This document shows, piece by piece, positions 53,401 through 64,000 of a stretch of 64,000 nt of DNA. Each line of letters opens with the position of its first letter. The first letter of the stretch is position 1. A program made the translations under genes and the position numbers. Source of the DNA: Paralichthys olivaceus (Eukaryota; Chordata; Actinopteri; Pleuronectiformes; Paralichthyidae); NCBI RefSeq assembly GCF_024713975.1, contig NC_091099.1, forward strand, positions 2,755,001 through 2,819,000, given 5' to 3'. The notes beneath the pieces were generated by a model. That model was not told the DNA's origin, did no database searches, and saw only the letters and a list, made by a program, of their open reading frames with translations.

Positions 53401-55422
53401 CAAACAACATTCTGAGAAATCCAGGCAACTATGATGTACAAGAGTTTTCCCACCATGACCATCTTATTGCACCCTGTTGTTGTTGATGCGATTTGAGCAG
53501 CGTGGAGCCAGAGAAGTCGTTGTTAAGCTCCCTGGCGTCGGGCCTGACCCTCATTAAGGTCCCAGGATGTTGTGAAGTGTAAACCAGGAACAAGAGGACG
53601 GAATAAAGAACCCAGACGATGACTCTTGAACAGAACGCGGCTCTGTTCATTCAGAAATCCACTCATGAGAAGTCGCAGGAAGATTGGAGCTGAATAAGCA
53701 AGAAGTTTTACTGAGGAGGGTGAATTAACACAGACTGGAAGTGAGCTCATGGATTCAAGCCCTGCCCCCTAGAGGAAAACTGCCTCAACTAGGACTTTGG
53801 GGGTCACTGGGTTCATGCCAAAGAAATGAGACGACTACAGTTCAGTCCTAAATATTGAAGTTGACATCAAACCTTTCCACTATTGAAAACCCCTTTGCCC
53901 ACGTGCTTGTATCCCCCTGCTGCCGATGTGAGCTTCCGCTGCCAGCTGTATTTAATTAAAGTAAATCACTGCTCTGATGACAGGGAAAGAAAGAATTAGA
54001 CGGGAGACAAGCATGTGTGCAGAGACTGAGTCATGAAGTGAGAGACGCAGAACCAGTCTGGCAGAACCACAGTCGTGCGCGTGGAGCAGAAATTCCTGTT
54101 TGCTAGTATAGTGTGGTGCTCACGAGGGCATAGTCTTTGCATGTGAGACTAAATAAACATCGTGGAGACCCCTCATCTTACTTCAGCCATCGCCTTCGTC
54201 CTTGTTTGAAGTATTTTCTGTTTTCATGACACAGACATGCAGAGGATGCACCTGCTCAGTGTGTGAATCATTATGTGACATCTGTTGTCTGGTGTGCTGG
54301 CATGGTCGGAGGTCACTAATATGACTCGTGTGGATGGAGATTGTTATAGATTTGATTCTTTAAAACCAAAACACATCAGTGTGGGTGAAGCCTGAATGTG
54401 ACCCTGAAGCACTCGCTGTTCAACGATTTGTAGCATGAAGCTGATAACAGAATCTTATTGTTGGATTTTTACTCAGTTACAAAGTCGTGTGTAGTTTTCA
54501 GAAAGTTCTCGAGGTTTTCGCTGGCGTTCAGAGTGAGGGACGATTGTGTTGAGCAGCCGACTGAACCGGTAACCTGCGTGTCTCCTCCGTCTGGAGCACG
54601 GAGCCCACCCTTGACCTTTGACCTTACACCTGACATTGACCCTTTGAGATGTCGCTGCTTTCCTGAAGTTTAACTTGAACTGCAGCATAAAACCTTTAGA
54701 CCTGTGAAACATTACACTGTGAGAACTACAAAGTAGTTTCACGTGTTGTGATTCCCCAAAGTAAAACAAGCGTTAAGTGAAAGCTCAGCTCAGGTACTGG
54801 AATCAAATGAAGAAGAACCTGACTAATTATTTACCAAAAAAACGATTTTTTCTGATATGAGCCAAGTGTAAGAGTTTATTTTAAAAACTTGAATCCTTTA
54901 AATGAGTCTCTAAAATCTGTTTTCTGTCCCGAATCATCAGAAGCTTCAGTTTCTCAAATCAGATAAATCAGTTGAACCGTAGATTTCATTTGAGTAACGA
55001 TGAGCCTGAGCTGTAACTGCTCCACCTGCAGCAGCTTCCTGTTGATCTGTATCCACGCAGTGACGCTGGATCACAGAGAGGGATTCTACTCATTTGTGCC
55101 ATTTCAAAAACCAGCCCCTCGTAAACCTTCGACATCGGTCTTTGTTATCACAGTGCCTCTGATAACTGTTTATGTGAGACGCCTCAGATTATCCAGATTT
55201 AGACAAAGACTGGGCGCGTGGCTGGGATTACATCAACAAACTCAGCTGTCGGGTCGGCTGCCGCAGCTCTGTCTGACTGGTGTCTGCCACTTGAGCGATT
55301 CACCGATGTTGGAGCGAATGTTTAAAGATGATAAGGAAATTAAGAAGAGAGAAAAACAATAAAATACAGATGTTTCATTATCCCGAGTGCCGGTGGATCC
55401 AGAAGCAGCGTGTTGTTTTACC

Positions 55423-55468
<46 letters not shown>

Positions 55469-58400
55469 GTATCTGTGACTCAAGGTCTGAATCTGCTGCT
55501 CTCTCAGATTAGACACCAGGTTAATCTGATTAGCTCCACTAAACCCTGCTTTCTCAATGTGACACCTGTCCACAGGGTTCGGAAAAGAAAGAAACACAGA
55601 TATTTGTCCCTCGGAAACAAGCGTCCTAAACTGTCCACTGAGTTACTCCAGTTTCATCTCATCATATCCGTGATGTCGGGATTTCCCTCTCTGCGTCCGG
55701 TTCTTTATCTGACTGATGCCAACACAGTTTATTAAACTCAAACACCAGTATATTCTGACCTAATGTAAATATCCAGTGGTTTTCCACAGCTGGTTCACTC
55801 ACCTGTGCTCTCACACCAGCTCCCTCTGAGCTGTTCTGTAATTAAAGGTGTGTGTTTGCACAGCGGAAGGTTTCCCACTGAATCACTGCAAATATATAAT
55901 ACATATAATATCAGAGAACTCCAGTCATGTCTCAAGAGGAGGTCTAATCTGATCCGGTGTCTTTTTAACTTGAATCCAAAACCAGGTATTTGAAACTTTC
56001 TTTGCTGATATGTGAGCACCCTGTATGTGTGTGTGTGTGTGTGTGTGTGTATGTCAGTTTCACTGCCTGGCACTGGTATCATGTTGATCACAGCTCGGAG
56101 AGTTTCCTGACCGACGTGGTGGAAGGCAAAGGAGGAGAAACAGGAGGAGGAAAAGCTCCAGTGTAAAAGCGAAACATTTCATTTTGTAACGTTTTGTAAA
56201 GACTGAGCAGATCTTGAAGAAGGAAAGATAAGAGTCAGGAATGATTTAAACTTAGAGAGCCGTAAAGGTCAGGAACAAATCAGCTGATGGAGCCTCAGAG
56301 AAGACGTGAGCTGAGGGTTTGGAGGCAGACGGTCCTGTTGTGTAGCAGTTGTGGGTCTTTGTGCGATGGTCATGTGAGCTCTCATTGTAAAAAAAAAAAT
56401 CTCCCTCTTTACATCCAGTGAATGTCTGAATGAAGAGAAGTGACCTGACAAGACATTTCAGTGCACAGATTACAGAATGTGAAGTAAACTTTCTCCACTG
56501 TTTTTGGAAAGCTGCACGATGTTACACACACACACTCAGTGCGTCCATAAATGTACAGGATCCATGAATTATTCCCTGGGACGTGAGAGAAAAAGTAATG
56601 AAAGTGGAAAAAAGTCCTGGATCCGTCCCAAAATGTAATGAGTTCTTTCTTGGCTCACGTCCCATCCTTCCACCGAGTTTCATGGGAATCTGTTCAGTGG
56701 ATTAAGTGTGAAAAACTAAAAGCACAATATTACCGTCTGACAGTGATGTGGTGGAGTTAGTGTTATTACAGGAAATATAAAGAAGCAAATAAATGGAACA
56801 ACCCGGCTCATTAGGCCGAAACAAACAGCAGGAGTCACATCTGTTTCCAGGAGTTAAATACAAATCATTTATGAAAACAAAATAGGGGAACAAGAGTGGA
56901 GAAGTGAGCGCACATGATGTCAGTGCACGAAAACTCATCATGTAAATATCGGACAGAGGCGTCAGAGTGTAGTTTAAAAATCCATCAATGTTTCTTCCAC
57001 ATTCTGACTTCAAAGCACATGAACACAGTTGGATCAGCGACTTCACAGCTCAGGAAACTGAGCGACAGCGGCTGAAGGTGTGACCAGTCGACACAGAGGA
57101 TCCCTGCCACACCCAGCAGCCACGTGGAATACAGGCCGACGCACACAGCATGACAGAGGGTCGTCACACACTCAGGCTGTGTACCTGCAACTTAGACGTA
57201 ATTACTTTCGACCCCAAACACAAGGAACCTCTGTTACAGCCGGGATGTTTGAATCAGATCAACCGGGAACCAGACGCCTCCAGGGCACTGTAGCGCCCCC
57301 GTCAGGCCGGTGTGCGGAGCAGTGTCGGGCTCTCAGGGCGCTGCGGTCACACGTCCGTCTCTCTGACTACAGGCGGCAGCATAATGTGAGATTGTCTGAC
57401 AAGACAGGCAGCACAGTAATCAGGCATTTCCCACACTGCACAGTGGCTTACGACTAAGTCTCCCAGTACCAACACGGCCTGGGGCTGTTGGTTTAGCAAC
57501 CGGCGCTGTGTCTGAGAATGTGTGTGTGTGTCGTGGAGTTCAGGTCCGTCAGGAATGTGGCGCAAACCAGCAGAAACCTGGAGGTCAGACGAGCAAGCTA
57601 AATGTTGTAAATCCTCGAAATGGCAGAGAAACCATCGTGGCCGCTCCACGCCAGCGGCTTCAGGTTGATCCACAGTCTGAGTCAGTGATTGAGCGTCTCA
57701 GCCTCAACTTGATTAAATTCTACCGTCCTGCTCCGATCCACACACGGAGACGGATTTAAGATGAATATTCTCCCTCCCCTGAAAAAATAAAACCTGTTTG
57801 GTGAATGTTGGTGTGCATTGAGTTAATACACATCTTTCTTTTTACTCCTGCCGGCTGGTTTGTTTGTTTGTTAACGGGATTATCGGCAAAAACTACAATG
57901 CAGAATTCCATGGAACTTGGTGGAAGGAGAAAAGACAACCTGTTGAATTTTTGGAGGATCTAGTCATTTCTATCACTTTTTCTATCATTTGATATTTTAA
58001 TTTACACCAGTATCTTCGGTAAAGTGAGTCTGATGTTTGGGTGAGTGTGAATATGGAGAATGTTGAGAAAAAGCTGAACTGTAGATCAGTTAAAAAGAAG
58101 TCATTTAAAATTCCCAATATTCAGCAGGAAACTTTTAAAATATGAAGAATTCTAAACAGGTGGATTCGTTACAGCGGCAGCTCTTCTGCTTCAGGAAGCC
58201 GGGGATCATGGGTAATATCCCCGGTGGTGTTTCAGTTCAGTGACGACGCAGTCAGAGCTTTCACCACGAGTCCCTGCAGAGGGCGCTGTTACTCAGTGAA
58301 AGTTACATAGTGTTGCTTTAACCCGGTTTGCTCTCTGTTTCCTCTCGTCTTCTCCAGGGGGCGTAGACAGACTTCTTCCAGAAAATTCATTCGAAGGATC

Positions 58401-60065
58401 CAAATATGAGTTTGGGAGCCTCGGCCTGGCTCTGTACAGTGGTCTGTTTGCCTACGGTGGTTGGTGAGTCTTCAAAGTTGTTCAATATGAGTGGACTTTA
58501 GTACGTGATTGATAATGTGTGATTTGTATTTATACTTATTTGACTTTCTCTGTTTTTAACCCATGTAAAGTGTCTTTGAGCATTTTTAAAATCGTTATAT
58601 AACTAAAACCTATTATTATTATTATTATTATTATAATACATCCCTGCTACATAACTGCCCCTGGTCTAACTGCCGTCCCCTCTGCTTCCAGGAACTACTT
58701 GAATTTTGTCACTGAGGAGATGATTGAACCTTACAAGTGAGTTTTTAACGATTTAGAAACACAGACAGATGATCTGCACTTTTAATCTGCGTCAGAACTC
58801 AGACTGTTTGCTCGTCTTCCTCAGAAACCTTCCTCGAGCCATCATCATCTCTCTGCCTATAGTGACGGCCGTGTACGTTCTCACCAACCTGGCGTATTTC
58901 ACCACACTCTCCCCAGATCAGATGCTGAACTCAGAGGCCGTGGCTGTGGTGAGTGTTCTCACAAAGCCTCTGTTTGTAATTGTCACAGTGGAGTAAATGT
59001 CACCCTTTAAATAGAAAGTAGCTCAGAATCAAACCCTCAACCAGCCCTGCGAGTCATCACTATGACGAGGAGTCACTACAAGTCACTACCAGGGAGAAGC
59101 CTCCTGATGCTGATGTTCTCAATTCAAGATTAGATGAGATTTAATTAGTCTCACGAAGGTGGATAGGCAGAGTTGCAGCAGCAAACTGGAAATTAAAAAT
59201 AAGAAGCATCAGTAAGAAAAAATTTCACATTAATATAAACACAAGAGGAATATAAAACTAGCAGTAATATATACAGTTTAAACAGGATTGTACACAGAAA
59301 TATCTTGATTTCCTGTATTTGTGGTGTCTTGCAGGATTTTGGAAACTACTACCTGGGTCCAATGTCCTGGATCATCCCCGTGTTCGTAGGTCTGTCCTGC
59401 TTTGGATCAGTCAACGGCTCCTTGTTCACATCGTCCAGGTAACATGTTCCACACGAACACAGCTTGTGGACGCTTAACCGGTGAGTGTGAAAACGCCTCA
59501 GAGTCATTTATCTTTACGTCCTCTCCTCCTCTCAGGTTGTTCTTCGTGGGCTCTCGGGAGGGTCACCTGCCCAGTCTGCTGTCAATGATCCACCCGACTC
59601 TGCTGACCCCACTGCCCTCACTTCTGTTCACCGTATGTTCTCATCACTACTGCACACTGTCAGAGGGATCTTACTGTCGATTCAAAAAAATCGAATAAGT
59701 CTCTTTTCAGACTTTTATAATTAGAACCCGAATGATATAGATTTTTTTTTTGGGACTGATACCAGGGTCTTATGTGTTCTGTCTCATGCATCAGACAGAA
59801 CCCGGAGACTAGAGTAAGATGTGTAGACAACACACTGAAGAAGAAAGGATGAGAGAGGGAGGGAGGGAGGGAGGGGGGAAAAAGAGGATGAAGGGATGTA
59901 GGTGGGGCGGAGCAGAGGTAGGGATGAGGTGGACAGGTGAGGAAAAGGTGGGTCAAAGAACCAGAGACCAACAGAAACTGAACTCAAGGACGAGTAAACT
60001 AGAGTTTAAATTTAAGAGAGTCACACACACACACACATACTCACACACACACACACACATACTCA

Positions 60066-60126
<61 letters not shown>

Positions 60127-62246
60127 CCAGATCTACAGTTTTATCTGTAATCTGTGTTGCTGTTTTTCTGCGGAGCCTAATTCCTCCTCTCTCTGTTCCT
60201 CCAGTGTTTGATGACGCTGCTCTACGCCTTCTCCAACGACATCTTCTCCGTCATTAACTTCTTCAGCTTCTTCAACTGGCTCTGCATCGCCATGGCAATC
60301 ATCGGGATGATGTGGCTGCGTTACAAGAAGCCCGAGCTGGAGCGACCCATCAAGGTGGGTGAGACGTGATGCAGCCCGACAATCTGCGATGTGCACGTTC
60401 TTGTTGTTTGCAGCTGGTTTGCCCCCAGAGCTCTGAGAGGAGGCTCGGCTCAGATCATGGGACATGGACAAGATGCACGCAGTCAGTCAGATACAAGTGG
60501 ACGTTAAAGTTTCGTCTTTATCGCCGTTGACTCCCACACGAGTTAGCTTTGGCGACAGGAAGTGTTTCCCTGCGTTCCGCGAACAACAAAGATCCTTTCA
60601 GCGGAGCTCGGATGAATAGAGACTGATCTCAGATTAAAAGACAGAGGCGAAGCTGGATGCTTGTCAGCTGGTCTTCAGGCCTGCTGGGTAGTGGTGTGTC
60701 TTTGTGTGTTTGTGTGTGCGCAACAGGAAGAGAGCTGTGTCCTCTGACTAGACCACTTGCTGCAGGACTCGCCGACACACAGAGGACCATTGTGCCATTG
60801 TTGCATGTCTGGATGTGTGTGTGTGTGTGTGTGCGTGCATGTGTATCTCTTATTAGAGCCGGATGGCCGCCATAAAACTTTCTCGCTCGCTTGCATGGCT
60901 TCATTTGTTGGTCAGAGGCGGGATCTGTCAGGGCAGTGAGGTGGAAGAAGCAGATAGATCTATTGATCTATTGGCCCAGTGCTCGCTGTGTGTGTGTCTG
61001 TGTGTGTCTGTGTGTATTGACTCACTGTGTCTCTGCTCTCCCTCTCTTATTTCTCTGTCCTTTCTCTGTCTGTCACATTCCTGCTGTTCAACAGATTCAG
61101 AGTGAAGCTGCCAAGAGAATCACCCAATTCCGTTTATTAATTAATGTCCGAAGAGACGAGAGTGCGTGCATCAGTAACCTGGAAGTTCACCGACACCTCA
61201 GGGACGTTGTTGGACGAACAGATTTCGTTTCCACACAGTTGTTTCAAATATAACTCTGAGTTGTTGCATTAAGATTCAACTTCCCCGGAGTGAAGGGGAT
61301 CAGAGTCTGAAATATGAAAAACTTCCTCAGACTCAAAAGTGAGGACAAGAAATGAAATTACATTTTTTTGTCTCGCGAGCAGAAGCACTCAGTCTCTCTT
61401 GTGATTTATTGTCTTTCGGCCGGTTGTTGTTTTCGAAAATTGCTTCTTCACGGTTTAGATTCACTCTCTTTCCTCAAGTGGCCACGGTTGCGGTTGTTTC
61501 CACTTTAAAGCCAAAGATAATCCCATTTAGAAAACTGTTTACTGTTTGTTTATAATTAAGATAAGATGAGAGAATCCTTTATTGGTCCCACAACGAAGCA
61601 ACAGCAGTAACATACTATTCTTAAAAATCTAGTGTTTACTTTTTATTATCTACTGTATTTTTTAAAGGGCTAAATAAACTTGAATTACTTTGTTATTTAG
61701 ACTCTAGATAGTTTAAAGAAACGTAATTAATACTAAAGTACGGGTGATAAAATGAATGATTCTACAGAAGGTCGTGTGTCAGGACGTTTCTGTGCCTCGT
61801 GAAGAAACAGTGGCATCTTCTCCTCATCCAACTCTTGAAAGGGATTATTTCTATTCCTATATTTTCCAGAATGTTGAGAGAAGCTGCCGTCGATCTTTCA
61901 GAGTTTCATTTAAACCTCTCTTCTTCCTGCAGGTGAACATTCTGCTGCCGGTGAGTTTCGTGCTGGCCTGCCTCTTCCTCATCATCGTCTCCTTCTGGAA
62001 AACTCCTAAGGAGTGCGCCATCGGCTTCGGCATCATCGGCACCGGAGTGCCCTTCTACTTACTGGGCGTGTGGTGGAAGACCAAACCCAAGTGGCTGCTG
62101 CGTGGAATCTGTGAGTCTCGTCTCGGCTCGTGTTTGAAGTGTTTGCGTCGCTGGACATTGTGGCTGACGGTCGATGTTGTTTGTGTTTTACAGTTTCGAC
62201 GACGGCCTTTTGTCAGAAGGTGATGGAGGTCGTGCCTCAGCACTAG
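50472..62246 (+). CDS. slc7a5: Large neutral amino-acid transporter LAT1
   Basis: LAT1 exchanges large neutral amino acids and thyroid hormones across the plasma membrane as a heterodimer with SLC3A2 (4F2hc). Ten exons join in frame to 523 aa (human 507): 50472-51060, 53030-53155, 58358-58463, 58692-58736, 58825-58948, 59335-59438, 59536-59632, 60205-60354, 61933-62110, 62194-62246. The APC-fold motif GTIIGSGIF (residues 78-86) lies in the first of twelve expected membrane helices. Cys181 in FPDCPVPE matches human Cys164, which forms the disulfide to 4F2hc. Phe269 in [10 protein letters not shown] matches the gating Phe252. The C-terminus [19 protein letters not shown] matches LAT1 rather than LAT2. 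The N-terminus is hydrophilic, Gly-rich and about 17 residues longer than in human. The ATG at 50472 follows a GC-rich leader. Intron 2 is the largest (5.2 kb). Confidence 0.96.
51104..51112 (+). promoter_or_regulatory. slc7a5: Candidate C/EBP-ATF response element in slc7a5 intron 1
   Basis: TGATGCAAC fits the CARE consensus TGATGxAAx bound by ATF4-C/EBP dimers. It lies 43 bp into intron 1 within the CpG-rich 5' region. LAT1 is a known amino-acid-stress gene, and a first-intron CARE is known in SLC38A2. A seven-base match is expected several times by chance in 64 kb, so position is the main argument. Confidence 0.35.
52020..52110 (+). repeat. (GT)n and (AC)n tracts in slc7a5 intron 1
   Basis: A GT tract (52020-52061) is followed 26 bp later by an AC tract (52087-52110). 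As complementary repeats in cis they could form a hairpin in the pre-mRNA. Confidence 0.9.
52296..52340 (+). repeat. (CT)n tract in slc7a5 intron 1
   Basis: CT/CCT microsatellite of about 40 bp. Confidence 0.9.
55425..55467 (+). repeat. (GT)n microsatellite
   Basis: Uninterrupted GT tract in slc7a5 intron 2. Confidence 0.97.
56605..56715 (+). repeat. Interspersed repeat, family A, central part
   Basis: Best-kept middle part: 'gtcctggatccgtcccaaaa', 'aatgagttctttcttggctc' and 'ccaccgagtttcatgggaat', matching 28281-28405 word by word in order. Confidence 0.6.
58268..58322 (+). repeat. Retroposon end fragment
   Basis: 'ccctgcagagggcgctgtta' then 'gaaagttacatagtgttgct' is a frequent end of a fish interspersed repeat. 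It ends just before slc7a5 exon 3. Confidence 0.45.
59128..59180 (-). repeat. LINE-like 3' tail fragment (diverged)
   Basis: 'gattagatgagatttaatta' then 'gtctcacgaagg' resembles an inverted retroposon tail like that at 61557-61610, but is more decayed. Confidence 0.35.
60022..60124 (+). repeat. (AC)n microsatellite in slc7a5 intron 7
   Basis: About 100 bp of AC with TACTC interruptions, ending 80 bp before exon 8. Confidence 0.97.
61557..61610 (-). repeat. LINE-like 3' tail fragment
   Basis: 'aagataagatgagagaatcc' followed by 'tttattggtcccacaacgaa' and 'gcaacagcagtaac' is the inverse of a common fish retroposon 3' tail (GGGACCAATAAAGGAT plus short tandem end). It lies in slc7a5 intron 8. 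Confidence 0.55.
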
Positions 62247-62314
62247 TAGAAGACCTCGCCTTTAACTTCAGCCAGTGGCCTATCAGATTGAACGAACAGT
62301 GAACTCCCCTTCAG

Positions 62315-62369
<55 letters not shown>

Positions 62370-63590
62370 ACACACACATCCTGTCTGCAGGGTGCTGATA
62401 AGGACCTAATGAAGACGGACACATGCAGATGTCTGTGGCCATCATGTCTTTGCGGCCTTTGACTAATTTTCTTTTGTTGCTGACGTTTTTTTTGGGTTGT
62501 TTGTTTATCGAGGACTATTTTTAGTCACTAACTAAACGATGTTAGTTTTTTTTATGATGCATTTCAATGTATTTGTTTTCTGTGGATACGTTTCTGTAGA
62601 ATATCCTCCTACTCGGGAAACCTGTCGTATATAGCGTGTTGTGCCTTACGTGGCAGTCGTACTTTCTGGTGTTAAGAGCTCCGTCAAGTCTGAAACCTTC
62701 ACCACTGAGCAGTTTTTCAAAAATACTGATGGCAACAGCTTAGCTGTTGCTTAGCAAGACGAAGTTTCTCCTCTCTAAGCTTTGTTCATGCAGTCATTAC
62801 AGTTCTTTAGCACTTTTACGAGTTTCATGCAGCCGGTGTTGTTTTGTCGTCATCCACGGTTCTATAACTATCGGTCGTCTTATCGTTGAGTTTTATCTCT
62901 GCTCTTTATTGTTGTTGTTGGTGGTTTTTAAACTTTCTGTGCTGCTGCAGGAAATAATCGAAGCTGAAGGCAGATCGAAACTATTATTTCATTTTTTTCA
63001 TTTTTCACGGTGACCACGTTGCTTCATCACAAAACTGTGGCTGCAGCTGGAAAGATCGACTCCCAGTCGAGTATGGTTAGTTCATCTTTTTTTTAAATTT
63101 TTTATTCAGCGTCGGAGGGGAGGTCGAGCAGCACATGGACGACCTTTGTCAAGTTGGGAAAATAGTCCTGATGATGTCATAGTGGGGTCATCAGATTTAT
63201 ATATTGATAACAGGAAGTGTCCATCAGAAGCTGACCATGTGGGAATTTACCCAGAGAATGAAAAGGTTCCTAGATTTATATGATGGTAAACATATGCTTA
63301 CTACGTGCAGCCTACTGATGTCACCTCACAGGATTTCTGGGTATTGAAGTTTAACTGCTACTGAGGTTACTCTGCATTTTTTTTTTTTTTTAAATGTCAA
63401 ACGATGGCGTCTAAATGATCGAAATGATCAGATTGTCCGACGTCCGTCTATCTGTTCAGAGATTTGTGTTTTGACCGTCACTGAAAAATGGGTCAAACTG
63501 CTGTTGAGATTTTTTTTTTTTTTTTGGGTCAGTGATGTCATTCTCACTGTCAGGATCAATAATCAATAACTCTGAGCTCCATTAAAGCTC
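62247..63590 (+). other. slc7a5: slc7a5 3' UTR
   Basis: Begins after the TAG at 62244-62246. A C-run and a (CT)n tract (62314-62364) start about 70 bp downstream and would be transcribed. Several T-runs follow. No AATAAA was seen; ATTAAA at 63581-63586 is the best candidate signal and would give a UTR of about 1.35 kb, comparable to the long UTR of mammalian SLC7A5. Confidence 0.45.
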
Positions 63591-63770
63591 CGTCACACTG
63601 AATTTACACTGTGGCACAGCCATGTACCTGAAACACAGCCCAGAGCAGAGTGATGTGAATACACCAGGGACTCTAACTAAAGATGGACGACTTGTCTCTG
63701 CTTTCTCCAATAATGAAGCCAAAATATCTCCGACACGGTGGCAGCCATTTTGAGATTTTGACCTTATTTG
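63590..63770 (-). repeat. Interspersed repeat, family B, inverted copy
   Basis: Read on the minus strand it contains 'ggctgccaccgtgtcggaga', 'tattttggcttcattattgg' and 'cgtccatctttagttagagt', the end words of the family B element. The remaining 230 bp to the window end show nothing recognisable. Confidence 0.5.
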
Positions 63771-64000
63771 GAGCCGGAGCCGGTTCAGTTTTAAGATCCT
63801 GCCGATACAAGCGCTCGACCAATCCCGAGTCAGTCTGGAAGAGAAACACGAACACTTGAACATACATCAGAGTGATTCAAAACAGAAATGACAGAACCCG
63901 TCTTTGAGAAACATTTATATAATCTTACTTCTTAGTTTGGTCTGTGTCCCGCCTGCTATCAAGGGGGAGGTAGGGTTTACGACCAATACCCCAGTCCGCC

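Larger units (their letters stand above)
53156..58357 (+). other. slc7a5 intron 2
   Basis: A 5.2 kb intron with no nested gene recognised. It holds (GT)n at 55425-55467 and about 56025-56050, a family A repeat at 56605-56715, and a repeat end at 58268-58322. The short open frames across 55000-57760 lack family resemblance. Confidence 0.5.

Overview
This 64 kb window looks like nuclear DNA of a teleost fish, probably a percomorph. It holds seven intron-containing vertebrate genes with canonical GT-AG introns, many long (AC)n and (CT)n microsatellites, short fragments of fish-type retroposons, and proteins that read as clear fish orthologues of mammalian genes. The species cannot be named from the sequence. 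Gene names rest on remembered family sequences, not on a database search.

Layout from left to right: znf319 (minus, zinc-finger protein, coding part 544-2340, 5' UTR exon near 3401-3700); usb1 (plus, U6 snRNA 3' exonuclease, 4409-6721, 7 exons); a 2 kb repeat-rich spacer; pla2g15 (minus, lysosomal phospholipase A2, 8686-13732, 7 exons); lcat (minus, lecithin-cholesterol acyltransferase, 15568-18550, 7 exons), a tandem paralogue of pla2g15; a 2.9 kb spacer; uba2 (plus, SUMO E1 catalytic subunit, 21470-28973, 17 exons); a spacer with two minisatellites; ca5a-like mitochondrial carbonic anhydrase (plus, 31759-39658, 7 exons); a 10.8 kb gene-free stretch; slc7a5 (plus, LAT1 amino-acid transporter, 50472-62246, 10 exons) and its 3' UTR. 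All seven reading frames stay open across every assigned splice junction, and lengths fit the families (598, 276, 421, 434, 651, 320 and 523 aa).

These are unrelated housekeeping and metabolic genes, not a pathway cluster. The functional pairings are the head-to-head znf319/usb1 pair, the pla2g15/lcat tandem duplicates, and ca5a followed by slc7a5. From memory, human ZNF319-USB1, LCAT, PLA2G15 and CA5A-SLC7A5 all lie on 16q, while UBA2 lies on 19q, so uba2 is the rearranged member.

I found no sign of a new biological system. The most notable signals are splice sites embedded in microsatellites (usb1 exon 1, both ends of ca5a intron 6, pla2g15 intron 6), extra late introns at different places in the two lipase paralogues, recurring GCTAGC/TTAGC clusters at three gene 5' ends, a 120-bp-period minisatellite just upstream of ca5a, and a possible ATF4-type element at the start of slc7a5 intron 1.
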